64,000 bases of DNA from Cupriavidus phytohabitans (GTDB taxonomy: Bacteria; Pseudomonadota; Gammaproteobacteria; Burkholderiales; Burkholderiaceae), in the NCBI RefSeq assembly GCF_000426345.1, contig NZ_AUFE01000002.1, forward strand, positions 62,001-126,000, read 5' to 3'. The translations under genes were made by a program, and so were the position numbers. This document shows, piece after piece, positions 49,711 through 59,435 of this stretch. How positions within the stretch are numbered: the stretch's first letter is position 1; each line of letters opens with the position of its first letter. The notes beneath the pieces were generated by a model. It saw nothing but the letters and a program-made list of their open reading frames with translations. It ran no database searches and had not been told where the DNA came from.

Positions 49711-51081
49711 TCAAGCCTGCTTCACCGCGGCGCCCACAGCCGCTCGCTCAACCTCGTCATGCGCCGAGGCCGACCGGCGGTGGTTGATCAGCGACACCGC
49801 CAGCACCGCGATCACCGCCGGGATCGCCATCGCCATGAAGTTCTGCTGCAGCGGCAGCGACATCCCCACCAGCACGCCGATCACGATTGGCGCCAGGATC
49901 GCGCCGCTGCGGCCTACGCCCGAGGCCCAGCCGATGCCGGTGCCGCGCACCGCCATCGGGTAGAACTGGCCGGCGTAGGCATAAGTGACGATCTGCGTGC
50001 CGATGGTCGAGGCACCGGCCAGCCCCACCACCACGAACAGCGCGGCGGTCGGCATCGGGTAGCCCAGCAGCGTGATCGAGATCGCGGCCAGCGCATACAT
50101 GCCGATCAGCACATGCTTGATCGGCAGGCGGTCGGCCAGCCAGCCGCCGCCGACGGCGCCGATCATCGCGCCGAAGTTCAGCACCAGCACGAAGGTCAGC
50201 GCGGAACCCAGGCTGTAGCCGGCGGCGGCCATGAGCTTGGTCAGCCACGAGCTGAGCGCATACACCATGAACAGGCACATGAAGAACGCGACCCAGAACA
50301 TTGCCGTGCTGAAGCCACGGCCGTCCTGGAACAGGCGGCGGATCGGGGCGCCGCCGGCCGTCTTGCCGTCCCTCTCGTCGGCGGGCAGGACGAAGGCGTC
50401 GCCCGGCTGCGGTCGGTGCGACGGCACCAGCCGCGATACCACGGCCTGCAGCGTGGCGGTCTGCCCGGTGCGGATCAGGTAGGGCATCGATTCCGGCAGC
50501 GCGCGCAGCACCAGCGGGACCAGCAGCACCGGCAGCCCGGCGGCCAGGAACACCGACTGCCAGCCGTAGCTCTCGATCAGGCCCTTGCCCAGCAGCGCGG
50601 CCAGCATGCCGCCGACCGAGTAGCCGCTGAACATCAGCGTCACCAGCGTGCCGCGCAGCTTGCGCGGCGAGTACTCTGTCATCTGCGCCACCACGTTGGG
50701 CATCACGCCGCCGATGCCCAGCCCTGCCAGGAAGCGCGTGACGCTGAACGTGACCGGATCGCTGGCAAAGCCCGCGGCCGCGGTGAACACGCTGAACAGC
50801 CCGATGCAGATGGCGATGGCGCGCCGGCGACCGATGCGGTCGGCCACGGTGCCGAGGAAGATCGCGCCGAACATCATGCCGAACAGGGCCGAGCTGACCA
50901 TGAAGCCGGCGCTGGTGGCGGTAACGCCCATCTGCTTCATGATCGACGGCAGTGCGATGCCGGCGACCGCGAGGTCATAGCCGTCGAAGATGATGATCAG
51001 CGCGCACCAGAACAGGATCTGCGCATGGAAGCGGTTGAAGCGGGCCTCGTCGGCCAGCTGGTGGACATCGATCTGACGCAT
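49711..51081 (-). CDS. MFS aromatic-acid:H+ symporter, probable benzoate carrier
   Basis: 456 aa from the ATG at 51081 (GGAGACAACC upstream), twelve hydrophobic segments. The AAHS signature is present: LIIIFDGYDLAVAGIALPSI in TM1 (DGYD motif), LGTVADRIGRRRAIAICIGL in the 2-3 loop, and GLGIGGVMPNVVAQMTEYSP in TM4. This subfamily includes BenK and PcaK, which import benzoate and 4-hydroxybenzoate. Being last in the bclA-boxD operon, benzoate is the likely substrate (inferred). Confidence 0.9.
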   Translation of the reverse strand: MRQIDVHQLADEARFNRFHAQILFWCALIIIFDGYDLAVAGIALPSIMKQMGVTATSAGFMVSSALFGMMFGAIFLGTVADRIGRRRAIAICIGLFSVFTAAAGFASDPVTFSVTRFLAGLGIGGVMPNVVAQMTEYSPRKLRGTLVTLMFSGYSVGGMLAALLGKGLIESYGWQSVFLAAGLPVLLVPLVLRALPESMPYLIRTGQTATLQAVVSRLVPSHRPQPGDAFVLPADERDGKTAGGAPIRRLFQDGRGFSTAMFWVAFFMCLFMVYALSSWLTKLMAAAGYSLGSALTFVLVLNFGAMIGAVGGGWLADRLPIKHVLIGMYALAAISITLLGYPMPTAALFVVVGLAGASTIGTQIVTYAYAGQFYPMAVRGTGIGWASGVGRSGAILAPIVIGVLVGMSLPLQQNFMAMAIPAVIAVLAVSLINHRRSASAHDEVERAAVGAAVKQA

Positions 51082-51113
51082 GGTTGTCTCCGGTATGGTG
51101 GGATGGCGCGTGC

Positions 51114-52718
51114 TTACGCCATTGCTACGGCGCGCTCTGCGGCGGCCTTCAGTTCGCGCTCGCGCAGCACGAAGCGCTGGATCTTGCCCGTGGCGGTCTT
51201 GGGCAGCGTGTCGACGAATTCGATCGCACGCGGATACTTGTATGCGGCCAGCCGCTCCTTGACGAAGGCCTTCAGCTCGGCGTCGCCCAGCTGCGCGCCG
51301 GACTTCAGCACCACGAAGGCCTTGGTCTTGACCAGCCCGTCCTGATCCGGCACGCCGACCACTGCCGCCTCCAGCACGGCGGGGTGCTGCACCAGCGTGG
51401 CCTCGACCTCGAATGGCGAGACGTAGATGCCGCTGACCTTGAGCATGTCGTCGCTGCGTCCGGCGTAGCTGTAGGTGCCGTCGGCGTTGCGGACGTACTT
51501 GTCGCCGCTCTTGGTCCAGCCGCCGCGGAAGGTCTCGCGCGATTTCTCGCGGTCGGCCCAGTACATCATCGCGGCGCTGGGGCCCTGGATATAGAGGTCG
51601 CCGATCTCGCCGTCTGGCACCGGCTGGCCGGATTCGTCGCGCAGCTCGATGGCGTAGCCCGGCACCGGCCACCCGGTGGTGCCGTAACGCACCTGCCCCG
51701 GGCGGTTGGACAGGAAGATATGCAACATCTCGGTGGAGCCGATGCCGTCGATGATTTCGCAGCCGAAATGCGCGGTGAAGCGCTGGCCGATGTCGGCGGG
51801 CAGCGCTTCGCCTGCCGATGAGCACAGCCGCAGCGCCACGTCCGCGCGCGCGGGCAGTGCGGGATTGGCGAGCATGCCGGCGTATCCCGTGGGCGCGCCG
51901 AAGAACACCGTGGGCTTGTGTTCCAGCCAGCGGCGGAAGGTGGCCTCGGGCGTGGGCCGCTCGGCCATCAGCACCACGGTTGCGCCGACGCTCAACGGAA
52001 AGCTCAGGCCATTGCCGAGCCCGTAGGCGAAATACAGCTTGGCCGCGGAGAAGCAGGTGTCGTTCTCGCGCAGGCCCAGCACCGGACCGGCGTAGATCGC
52101 GGCGGTCCAGTATGGGTTGCCGTGGCTGTGCACCACGCCCTTGGGCCGTCCGGTGGAGCCTGAGGAGTACAGCCAGAAGCCCGGATCGTCGCAACGGGTC
52201 GCGGCCGGCACCGCCAGCGGGGTTTGCGCGGCGAGCACGGTGTCGAGCGACGCCATGCCTTCAGGCAACGGGCCTTGCGCGCGCGAGACAAATACCTTGT
52301 CCACCTCGTGCCCGGGCCGCGCGAGCGCATCCTGCAGCACCGGCAGCAGCGCCGCCGAGACCAGCACCGCCTGCGCGCGGCTGTGCTGCAGCATGTAGAC
52401 GTAGTCATCGGCGGTCAGCAGCGTGTTGACCGCCACCGGCACGATGCCGGCGTACATCGCGCCCAGGAAGCTCACCGGCCAGTCGGTGCAGTCGTGCATC
52501 AGCAGCAGCACGCGTTCCTCGCGGCGCACGCCGGCGCCGAGCAGTGCCGCGGCCATGCGCCGCACCTGCTGCGCCAGCTCCCCGTAGGTGAGCCGGCCAT
52601 CGTCATCGATATAAGCGGTCTTGTCCGGGCGCCCGGCATTGCACGCCAGCAGGTGCGCGGCAAAGTTGAAGGACGCGCCCGGCGGCTGCACCGGGACGTC
52701 TGCGGTGGTGGCGGTCAT
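51114..52718 (-). CDS. bclA: Benzoate-CoA ligase
   Basis: 534 aa from the ATG at 52718. Activates benzoate to benzoyl-CoA at the cost of ATP to AMP, the first step of the box pathway. AMP-binding motifs: FWLYSSGSTGRPKGVVHSHG (P-loop), VALRLCSSAGEALPADIGQR, DGIGSTEMLHIFLSNRPGQV, and C-terminal PKTATGKIQRFVLRE with the catalytic Lys. The start N-FAAHLLACNAGRPDKTAYID is that of benzoate-CoA ligases. GGGGAG precedes the start; a tandem repeat separates it from boxD. Confidence 0.93.
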   Translation of the reverse strand: MTATTADVPVQPPGASFNFAAHLLACNAGRPDKTAYIDDDGRLTYGELAQQVRRMAAALLGAGVRREERVLLLMHDCTDWPVSFLGAMYAGIVPVAVNTLLTADDYVYMLQHSRAQAVLVSAALLPVLQDALARPGHEVDKVFVSRAQGPLPEGMASLDTVLAAQTPLAVPAATRCDDPGFWLYSSGSTGRPKGVVHSHGNPYWTAAIYAGPVLGLRENDTCFSAAKLYFAYGLGNGLSFPLSVGATVVLMAERPTPEATFRRWLEHKPTVFFGAPTGYAGMLANPALPARADVALRLCSSAGEALPADIGQRFTAHFGCEIIDGIGSTEMLHIFLSNRPGQVRYGTTGWPVPGYAIELRDESGQPVPDGEIGDLYIQGPSAAMMYWADREKSRETFRGGWTKSGDKYVRNADGTYSYAGRSDDMLKVSGIYVSPFEVEATLVQHPAVLEAAVVGVPDQDGLVKTKAFVVLKSGAQLGDAELKAFVKERLAAYKYPRAIEFVDTLPKTATGKIQRFVLRERELKAAAERAVAMA

Positions 52719-52774
52719 GCTTGTCTCCCCGTTACTGGTGTACGGTGTGCTGCGCGCCGCCATGCGAGGGCGGC

Positions 52775-52829
52775 GCGGTGAAGGAGCGGTGAAGGAGCGG
52801 TGAAGGAGCGGTGAAGGCGCGGTGAAGGC
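52775..52829. repeat. 11-bp tandem repeat, five units, between boxD and bclA
   Basis: Five contiguous copies of GCGGTGAAGGA (last two end in C) lie in the 125-bp gap between the two co-transcribed genes, close to the boxD stop. Unit length is not a multiple of three and it lies outside coding DNA. Confidence 0.9.
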
Positions 52830-52843
52830 GTGTGAACCGGTGG

Positions 52844-54391
52844 TCAGGCCAGCGTGCCGAGTACCCCGGTGCTGGCCTGGATCGCGCTGCGGCGATGGTA
52901 GAAATGCAGCGCGCGCAGGCCGCCCAGTTCCTCGCCGCCGCCGGCGCGGCCGGGGCCGCCATGCAGCGATTGCGGCATCACGTTGCCGTGGCCGGTGTGC
53001 AGCTGTGCGACGTCGGGCGAGATCACATGCACGCGGCCGTGACTGCCGGCCAGTTCGACCGCCGCGGCGGCGAGCGCCGCGGCATCGCTGCCATAGAGCG
53101 AGGCCACCAGCGAACCTTGGCCGCGGCGCACCAGCGCGAGTGCATGCGTGGTATCGCGATAGGGCAGCAGCGTGGCGACCGGGCCGAACACCTCGGTGTC
53201 GTGCACCGCCGCGGCCGCATCGGCATCGCTGGCGCCGAGCAGCGTCGGCCCGATGCAGCAGGCCACGGCCGGATCGGCGTCGATCAGCGGCTGCCGCGTG
53301 CCGTCGTGCAGCACCTGCGCATGCTGGCGCAATGTCGCAAGCCCTTCGGTGACCGCATCGAACTGTGCGCGGCTGACCAGCGCGCCCATGCGCACCGCGT
53401 CGTTGCGCGGATTGCCGACGGTGACTTTCGACAGCCGCGCGCCGATCGCTTCGGCGGCCTGCCCGTAGAGCGCATCGGGCACGAACACGCGGCGGATCGC
53501 CGTGCATTTCTGCCCGGACTTGACTGTCATCTCGCGCACCACCTCCTTCACCAGCAGGTCGAACGCGGCGGTGTCCGGCCCCGCCTGCGACAGCAGCACC
53601 GCGCTGTTGATGCTGTCCGCCTCGATATTCACGCGCACCGAACGCTCCGCGATGGCCGGATGCGAGCGGATCACCGCCGCGGTATCGGCCGAGCCGGTGA
53701 ACGACACCACGTCGAACGGCTGCAACTGGTCGAGCAATCCTGCCGAGCTGCCGCAGATGACCGACAGCGCGCCCGTCGGCAGCACGCCGGCCTCGACCAC
53801 GTCGCGCACCATGCGCTGGGTCAGCCACGCCGTGGCGGTGGCGGGTTTGACGATCACCGGCACGCCCGCCAGCAGCGCGGGGGCAGCCTTCTCCCACAGG
53901 CCCCAGCCTGGAAAGTTGAAGGCATTGATAAACAGCGCTACGCCGCGCGTGGGCACCAGCACGTGCTGCGACTGGAACAGCGGATCTTTGCCAAGGCGCG
54001 CGGCCTCGCCATCGGGCAGGTAATGCCGGTCGCCGAGCGTGTCGCCCAGCTTTGCATACGTGCCCAACGTGAAGATTCCGCCATCGATATCGACTGCGGA
54101 ATCATTCTTCACCGTGCCGCTGTTGGCGGTCGCGATCTCGTAATAGGCGTCGCGGTTGGCCTGCAACACCTTGACGACATCGGCCAGCAGCGCGGCACGC
54201 TGGCGGTAGGTCAGTGCGCGCAACGCGGCACCGCCCTGTTCGCGGGCAAAGGCAAAACCGGCCGGCAAGTCCAGCCCGGTGGCGTCCACACGCACCAGTT
54301 CATCGCCGAGCACCGGATCGAACAGCGCCGTGCCGGCACCGCTGCCGGCCTGCCACTTGCTGCCGAGATAGTCGGAAAGCAATTCAGTCAT
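52844..54391 (-). CDS. boxD: 3,4-Dehydroadipyl-CoA semialdehyde dehydrogenase (NADP+)
   Basis: 515 aa from the ATG at 54391. Oxidises the semialdehyde released by BoxC to 3,4-dehydroadipyl-CoA. ALDH features: LFINAFNFPGWGLWEKAAPA, VIVKPATATAWLTQRMVRDV, FTGSADTAAVIRSHPAI, MTVKSGQKCTAIRRVFVPDA with the catalytic Cys, and the ending VMPQSLHGGPGRAGGGEELG shared with the PaaZ/PacL dehydrogenase domain. It starts 10 bp after the DUF4863 gene and precedes bclA. Confidence 0.92.
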   Translation of the reverse strand: MTELLSDYLGSKWQAGSGAGTALFDPVLGDELVRVDATGLDLPAGFAFAREQGGAALRALTYRQRAALLADVVKVLQANRDAYYEIATANSGTVKNDSAVDIDGGIFTLGTYAKLGDTLGDRHYLPDGEAARLGKDPLFQSQHVLVPTRGVALFINAFNFPGWGLWEKAAPALLAGVPVIVKPATATAWLTQRMVRDVVEAGVLPTGALSVICGSSAGLLDQLQPFDVVSFTGSADTAAVIRSHPAIAERSVRVNIEADSINSAVLLSQAGPDTAAFDLLVKEVVREMTVKSGQKCTAIRRVFVPDALYGQAAEAIGARLSKVTVGNPRNDAVRMGALVSRAQFDAVTEGLATLRQHAQVLHDGTRQPLIDADPAVACCIGPTLLGASDADAAAAVHDTEVFGPVATLLPYRDTTHALALVRRGQGSLVASLYGSDAAALAAAAVELAGSHGRVHVISPDVAQLHTGHGNVMPQSLHGGPGRAGGGEELGGLRALHFYHRRSAIQASTGVLGTLA

Positions 54392-54401
54392 TGGAGATCT
54401 C

Positions 54402-54878
54402 TCAGCGCGTGAAGTCGATGCGGCCTTCCGGCAGCAGGTAGAGCACCAGCGCACGGCCGTTGCTGACGGTGGGGCGGTGCGCGCTGCCCGCCGGGCATAC
54501 CAGCCAGCCTGCCGGGCGGCCGTCGAATTGCGCGTCGCCATCCAGCGGCATGATCAGGTCGATCTCGCCGTTGGGATGCGTATGGTGTGGACCGGCAATG
54601 TCCTGCATGTCGACCACGTCGACGGAGAAGCCGTGCAGGTCGTCGGCGGGCTTGAAGATGCGGCCATAGCGGATGCCGCCGCCTTCACGGTCGCACAGCC
54701 ATCCTTCGGCCACGCCGGCCTCGCAGCTCGCCTTCAGTTGTTGGTAGGTGGCGCTGCCGGTGCCGTGCTCGGCATTGAGCCAGGCGTCCAGTGCCGCATC
54801 GAGCGGCCGGCCGGCAAGCTGCGCAGTAAGTTGCGCAATCTGCTCGCGGAACTGGTTGGGGGACAGGGGGGAAGACAT
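54402..54878 (-). CDS. DUF4863-family protein of the box cluster
   Basis: 158 aa from the ATG at 54878, which has GGAG at correct spacing; ATGs at 54905 and 54923 are also in frame but lack a ribosome-binding site and would reach into the operator. The family (related to 4-hydroxylaminobenzoate lyase) shows LAGRPLDAALDAWLNAEHG, REGGGIRYGRIFKPADDLHG and a cupin-like end (GPHHTHPNGEIDLIMPLDGD, GWLVCPAGSAHRPTV) with His residues suited to metal binding. It regularly accompanies box genes; its reaction there is not established. Confidence 0.88.
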   Translation of the reverse strand: MSSPLSPNQFREQIAQLTAQLAGRPLDAALDAWLNAEHGTGSATYQQLKASCEAGVAEGWLCDREGGGIRYGRIFKPADDLHGFSVDVVDMQDIAGPHHTHPNGEIDLIMPLDGDAQFDGRPAGWLVCPAGSAHRPTVSNGRALVLYLLPEGRIDFTR

Positions 54879-54922
54879 CCAGGAGGCTCCGTCTGATTCA
54901 GCCATTGCTATCGAAGGCTTCA

Positions 54923-54936
54923 TGCATTATTGTGCA
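54923..54936. promoter_or_regulatory. BoxR operator, TGCA-N6-TGCA
   Basis: TGCA-TTATTG-TGCA lies midway between the divergent DUF4863-boxD-bclA operon and boxR. BzdR/BoxR-type regulators recognise TGCA half-sites with 6-bp spacing (established for Azoarcus). It would control both directions. Confidence 0.75.
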
Positions 54937-54965
54937 TGTATGAAAAGTAGAACCTCCGAGAAATC

Positions 54966-55928
54966 ATGTCAAGCACTATATTGCATGAATCTGGGTTAGC
55001 CCGGGATGCGCGCCTGCAAGATGATTCAGGCGTGGCCGTTGCCAACGGCGCGGAGAAGAACCCCTTCCTGGTCGCGTTGGGCGAGCGCGTGCGCGACCTG
55101 CGCGCGCGCCGCGGCCTGACGCGCAAGGCCGCGGCGCAGGCCGCCGGGGTGTCGGAGCGGCACCTGGCCAACCTGGAATATGGCAGCGGCAACGCGTCGA
55201 TCCTGGTGCTGCAGCACATTGCCGACGCGCTGCAGTGTTCGCTGGCCGGGCTGCTGGGCGACGTGACCACGTCTTCGCCGGAATGGATCCTGCTGCGCGA
55301 ACTGCTGGAGCACCGCGACGAAGCCACGTTGCGGCGCGTGCGCATCGCCGTGGGCGAGATGCTCGGCACCGGCGGCGAGAATGCCGTGCAGGCGGCGCGC
55401 AGCCCGCGCGTGGCGCTGATCGGCCTGCGCGGCGCCGGCAAGACCACGCTCGGCGGCATGCTGGCCGAGGACCTGGATTTCCCGTTCGTCGAGCTGAGCC
55501 GCGAAATCGAGAAGTTCGCCGGCTGCAGCATTGCCGAGATCCAGGGGCTGTACGGCATGAACGCCTACCGCCGCTACGAACGCCGGGCGGTGGAAGAGGC
55601 CATCCAGATCTATCCGGAAGCCGTCATCGCCACGCCTGGCGGCCTGGTTTCCGACCCGGCCACCTTCAACCTGCTGCTGGCCCACTGCACCACGGTCTGG
55701 CTGCAGGCCGATGCCGAAGACCATATGGAGCGGGTGCGGGCACAGGGCGACTTCCGTCCGATGGCGGCCAGCAAGGAGGCGATGGAAGACCTGCGCCATA
55801 TCCTGGCCGGCCGCGCCGCGTTCTATTCCAAGGCGGAGTTCTCGCTGAATACCAGTGCGCAGCCGCTGGAGCCAACCTTCGCGGCGCTGCGCGAGCTGGT
55901 GCGCACGGCGTTGCAGATGCCAGGCTGA
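54966..55928 (+). CDS. boxR: BoxR/BzdR-type regulator (HTH plus shikimate-kinase-like domain)
   Basis: 320 aa. N-terminal Cro/C1 helix-turn-helix (VRDLRARRGLTRKAAAQAAG, VSERHLANLEYGSGNASILV) followed from about residue 140 by a shikimate-kinase-like domain with Walker A (ALIGLRGAGKTTLGGMLAED) and ELSREIEKFAGCSIAEIQGL. In Azoarcus these proteins repress box/bzd promoters until benzoyl-CoA binds the kinase-like domain. The gene is divergent from the bclA operon and sits directly before boxC, with a strong terminator after it. Confidence 0.95.
   Translation: MSSTILHESGLARDARLQDDSGVAVANGAEKNPFLVALGERVRDLRARRGLTRKAAAQAAGVSERHLANLEYGSGNASILVLQHIADALQCSLAGLLGDVTTSSPEWILLRELLEHRDEATLRRVRIAVGEMLGTGGENAVQAARSPRVALIGLRGAGKTTLGGMLAEDLDFPFVELSREIEKFAGCSIAEIQGLYGMNAYRRYERRAVEEAIQIYPEAVIATPGGLVSDPATFNLLLAHCTTVWLQADAEDHMERVRAQGDFRPMAASKEAMEDLRHILAGRAAFYSKAEFSLNTSAQPLEPTFAALRELVRTALQMPG
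54972..54985. promoter_or_regulatory. Degenerate BoxR site at the boxR start
   Basis: AGCA-CTATAT-TGCA, one mismatch from TGCA-N6-TGCA, within the first codons of boxR. Would suit autorepression together with the upstream site. Confidence 0.45.
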
Positions 55929-55955
55929 GCCGGGCTGGTCCGGGTCTCCTGTCAG

Positions 55956-55983
55956 CGGCGGCACTTCGGTGCCGCCGTTTTTG
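55956..55983 (+). terminator. Intrinsic terminator of boxR
   Basis: CGGCGGCAC and GTGCCGCCG form a perfect 9-bp stem closed by a TTCG tetraloop, followed by TTTTT. It separates boxR from the boxCBA transcript. Confidence 0.92.
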
Positions 55984-56052
55984 TTGGCCGGGCGGCGCGA
56001 AAGCCGCTATATGAACTGAAAAGGTGGCGCGTTCGCCATACCCTCAAAAATC

Positions 56053-56066
56053 TGCACAATAGTGCT
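56053..56066. promoter_or_regulatory. Degenerate BoxR-type site upstream of boxC
   Basis: TGCA-CAATAG-TGCT, one mismatch from the TGCA-N6-TGCA form, and followed by another TGCA three bases on. It lies about 100 bp before the boxC start and may act with the exact site at 56119. Confidence 0.5.
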
Positions 56067-56071
56067 TGCAA

Positions 56072-56111
56072 GAATTTCTGTTGATGAACTATAGTTCGTT
56101 TCAACAGATTC
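56072..56111. promoter_or_regulatory. 40-bp dyad between boxR and boxC
   Basis: The outer arms GAATTTCTGTTGA and TCAACAGATTC (two-base bulge) flank a perfect inner palindrome GAACTATAGTTC at 56086-56097. It lies in AT-rich DNA where the boxC promoter should be, between two TGCA-type sites. It does not match the BoxR half-site, so a second regulator may bind here. Confidence 0.6.
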
Positions 56112-56118
56112 CCGCTCA

Positions 56119-56132
56119 TGCACTATGGTGCA
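56119..56132. promoter_or_regulatory. BoxR operator, TGCA-N6-TGCA, before boxC
   Basis: TGCA-CTATGG-TGCA, an exact match to the BzdR/BoxR half-site arrangement, 23 bp before the boxC start codon. Confidence 0.75.
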
Positions 56133-56154
56133 GTTCAATCGAGGAGAGACCGCC

Positions 56155-57813
56155 GTGACCACCGCCCCCCGCGTCGAATACCAGACCACCCCCGCGCAGT
56201 ACAAGCACCTGAAGCTGAAGTTCGAAGGCCCTGTCGCCACGCTGGCGGTGGATATCGACGAGAACGCCGGCCTGCGTCCCGGCTACAAGCTCAAGCTGAA
56301 CAGCTACGACCTTGGCGTCGATATCGAGCTGAACGATGCGCTCAGCCGCATCCGCTTCGAACACCCCGAAGTGCGCACCGTGGTGGTTACCAGCGGCAAG
56401 GACAAGGTGTTCTGCTCGGGCGCCAACATCTTCATGCTGGGCGTCAGCAGCCACGCCTGGAAGGTCAACTTCTGCAAGTTCACCAACGAGACCCGCAACG
56501 GCATCGAGGATTCCTCGCAGCACAGCGGCCTGAAGTTCCTGGCCGCGGTCAACGGCGCCTGCGCCGGCGGCGGCTATGAACTGGCGCTGGCCTGCGACGA
56601 AATCCTGCTGGTGGACGACCGCTCGTCGGCGGTGAGCCTGCCGGAAGTGCCGCTGCTGGGCGTGCTGCCGGGCACCGGCGGCCTGACCCGCGTGACCGAC
56701 AAGCGCCATGTGCGCCATGACCTTGCCGATATCTTCTGCACCACCACTGAAGGCGTGCGCGGCCAGCGTGCCAAGGACTGGCGGCTGGTCGACGATATCG
56801 CCAAGCCGGCGGTGTTCGCGCAGAAGGTGCAGGAGCGCGCGCTGGCGCTGGCCGCGCAGAGCGACCGCCCGGCCGATGCGCAGGGCGTCGCGCTCGCGCC
56901 GATCGAGCGCACCATCGAAGCCGATGCGCTGCGCTATACGCACGTGACCGTGGAAATCGACCGTGCCGGCCGCACCGCTACCTTCACGGTGAAGGCGCCG
57001 ACGGGCACGCAGCCGCAGAATCTTGATGAAATCGTGCAGGCCGGCGCCAACTGGTACCCGCTGCAACTGGCGCGCGAACTGGAAGACGCGATCCTGTCGA
57101 TGCGCACCAATGAGCTGGATATCGGCACCTGGCTGATCAAGACCAGCGGCGACGCCGCCGCGGTGCTGGCCACCGACGCCACGCTGCTCGCGCACAAGGA
57201 CCACTGGTTCGTGCGCGAAACCATCGGCCTGCTGCGCCGCACGCTGAGCCGCCTGGACGTGTCGTCGCGCAGCCTGTTCGCGCTGATCGAGCCGGACTCC
57301 TGCTTTGCCGGCACCTTCCTGGAACTGGCGCTGGCCTGCGACCGCAGCTACCACCTGGCGCTGCCCGACGACGAGGCGCGCGCGCCAAGGATCACCGTGG
57401 CGGAAGTCAACTTCGGCCTGTACCCGATGGCGACCGGCCAGAGCCGCCTCGGCCGCCGCTTCTACGACGAACAGCCCGCGCTCGATGCCGTGCGCGCCAG
57501 GGCCGGCCAGCCGCTCGACGCGGATGCCGCCTACGCGCTGGGCCTGGTCACCGCCAATCCCGACGATATCGACTGGACCGACGAAATCCGCATCGCGCTG
57601 GAAGAGCGCGTGGCGATGTCGCCCGATGCGCTCACCGGCATGGAAGCCAACCTGCGCTTCAACGGCCAGGAAAACATGTTCACCCGCATCTTCGGCCGCC
57701 TGACCGCGTGGCAGAACTGGATCTTCCAGCGTCCCAACGCGGTCGGCGACAAGGGTGCGCTCAAGGTCTACGGCAAGGGCGACAAGGCCGCCTTCGACTG
57801 GAACCGCGTCTGA
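56155..57813 (+). CDS. boxC: Benzoyl-CoA dihydrodiol lyase
   Basis: 552 aa from the GTG at 56155, which has GAGGAG upstream; an ATG at 56125 is in frame but lies inside the operator. BoxC hydrolytically opens the ring of 2,3-epoxybenzoyl-CoA to 3,4-dehydroadipyl-CoA semialdehyde and formate. Two crotonase-like halves are visible: the first with TVVVTSGKDKVFCSGANIFM and NGACAGGGYELALACDEILL, the second with FALIEPDSCFAGTFLELALA. Length and order (boxC-boxB) match other box clusters. Confidence 0.95.
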   Translation: MTTAPRVEYQTTPAQYKHLKLKFEGPVATLAVDIDENAGLRPGYKLKLNSYDLGVDIELNDALSRIRFEHPEVRTVVVTSGKDKVFCSGANIFMLGVSSHAWKVNFCKFTNETRNGIEDSSQHSGLKFLAAVNGACAGGGYELALACDEILLVDDRSSAVSLPEVPLLGVLPGTGGLTRVTDKRHVRHDLADIFCTTTEGVRGQRAKDWRLVDDIAKPAVFAQKVQERALALAAQSDRPADAQGVALAPIERTIEADALRYTHVTVEIDRAGRTATFTVKAPTGTQPQNLDEIVQAGANWYPLQLARELEDAILSMRTNELDIGTWLIKTSGDAAAVLATDATLLAHKDHWFVRETIGLLRRTLSRLDVSSRSLFALIEPDSCFAGTFLELALACDRSYHLALPDDEARAPRITVAEVNFGLYPMATGQSRLGRRFYDEQPALDAVRARAGQPLDADAAYALGLVTANPDDIDWTDEIRIALEERVAMSPDALTGMEANLRFNGQENMFTRIFGRLTAWQNWIFQRPNAVGDKGALKVYGKGDKAAFDWNRV

Positions 57814-57864
57814 TCCGCACCGCAACGCAACGAACGACAACCGAATCGTCCCGAAGGAGACACC

Positions 57865-59292
<1,428 letters not shown>

Positions 59293-59322
59293 GCCAAGGT
59301 CTTAACCATCCCTCCCTGTTTG

Positions 59323-59372
59323 CTCCCCTCTCCCGCATGCGGGAGAGGGGCCGGGGGAGAGGGCCGGCGCAT
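59323..59372. repeat. C/G-rich palindromic intergenic repeat between boxB and boxA
   Basis: CCCCTCTCCCGC-AT-GCGGGAGAGGGG with the purine tail CCGGGGGAGAGGGCCGG. Same family as copies at 22411, 27688, 49638 and 60760, but here within an operon, where it could set the relative level of boxA mRNA. Confidence 0.8.
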
Positions 59373-59435
59373 CCACGAAGCGCCATGGCATCAACGACCC
59401 TCAGCCCGGACGCCCCTCATCCTGTGGAGACCGCC

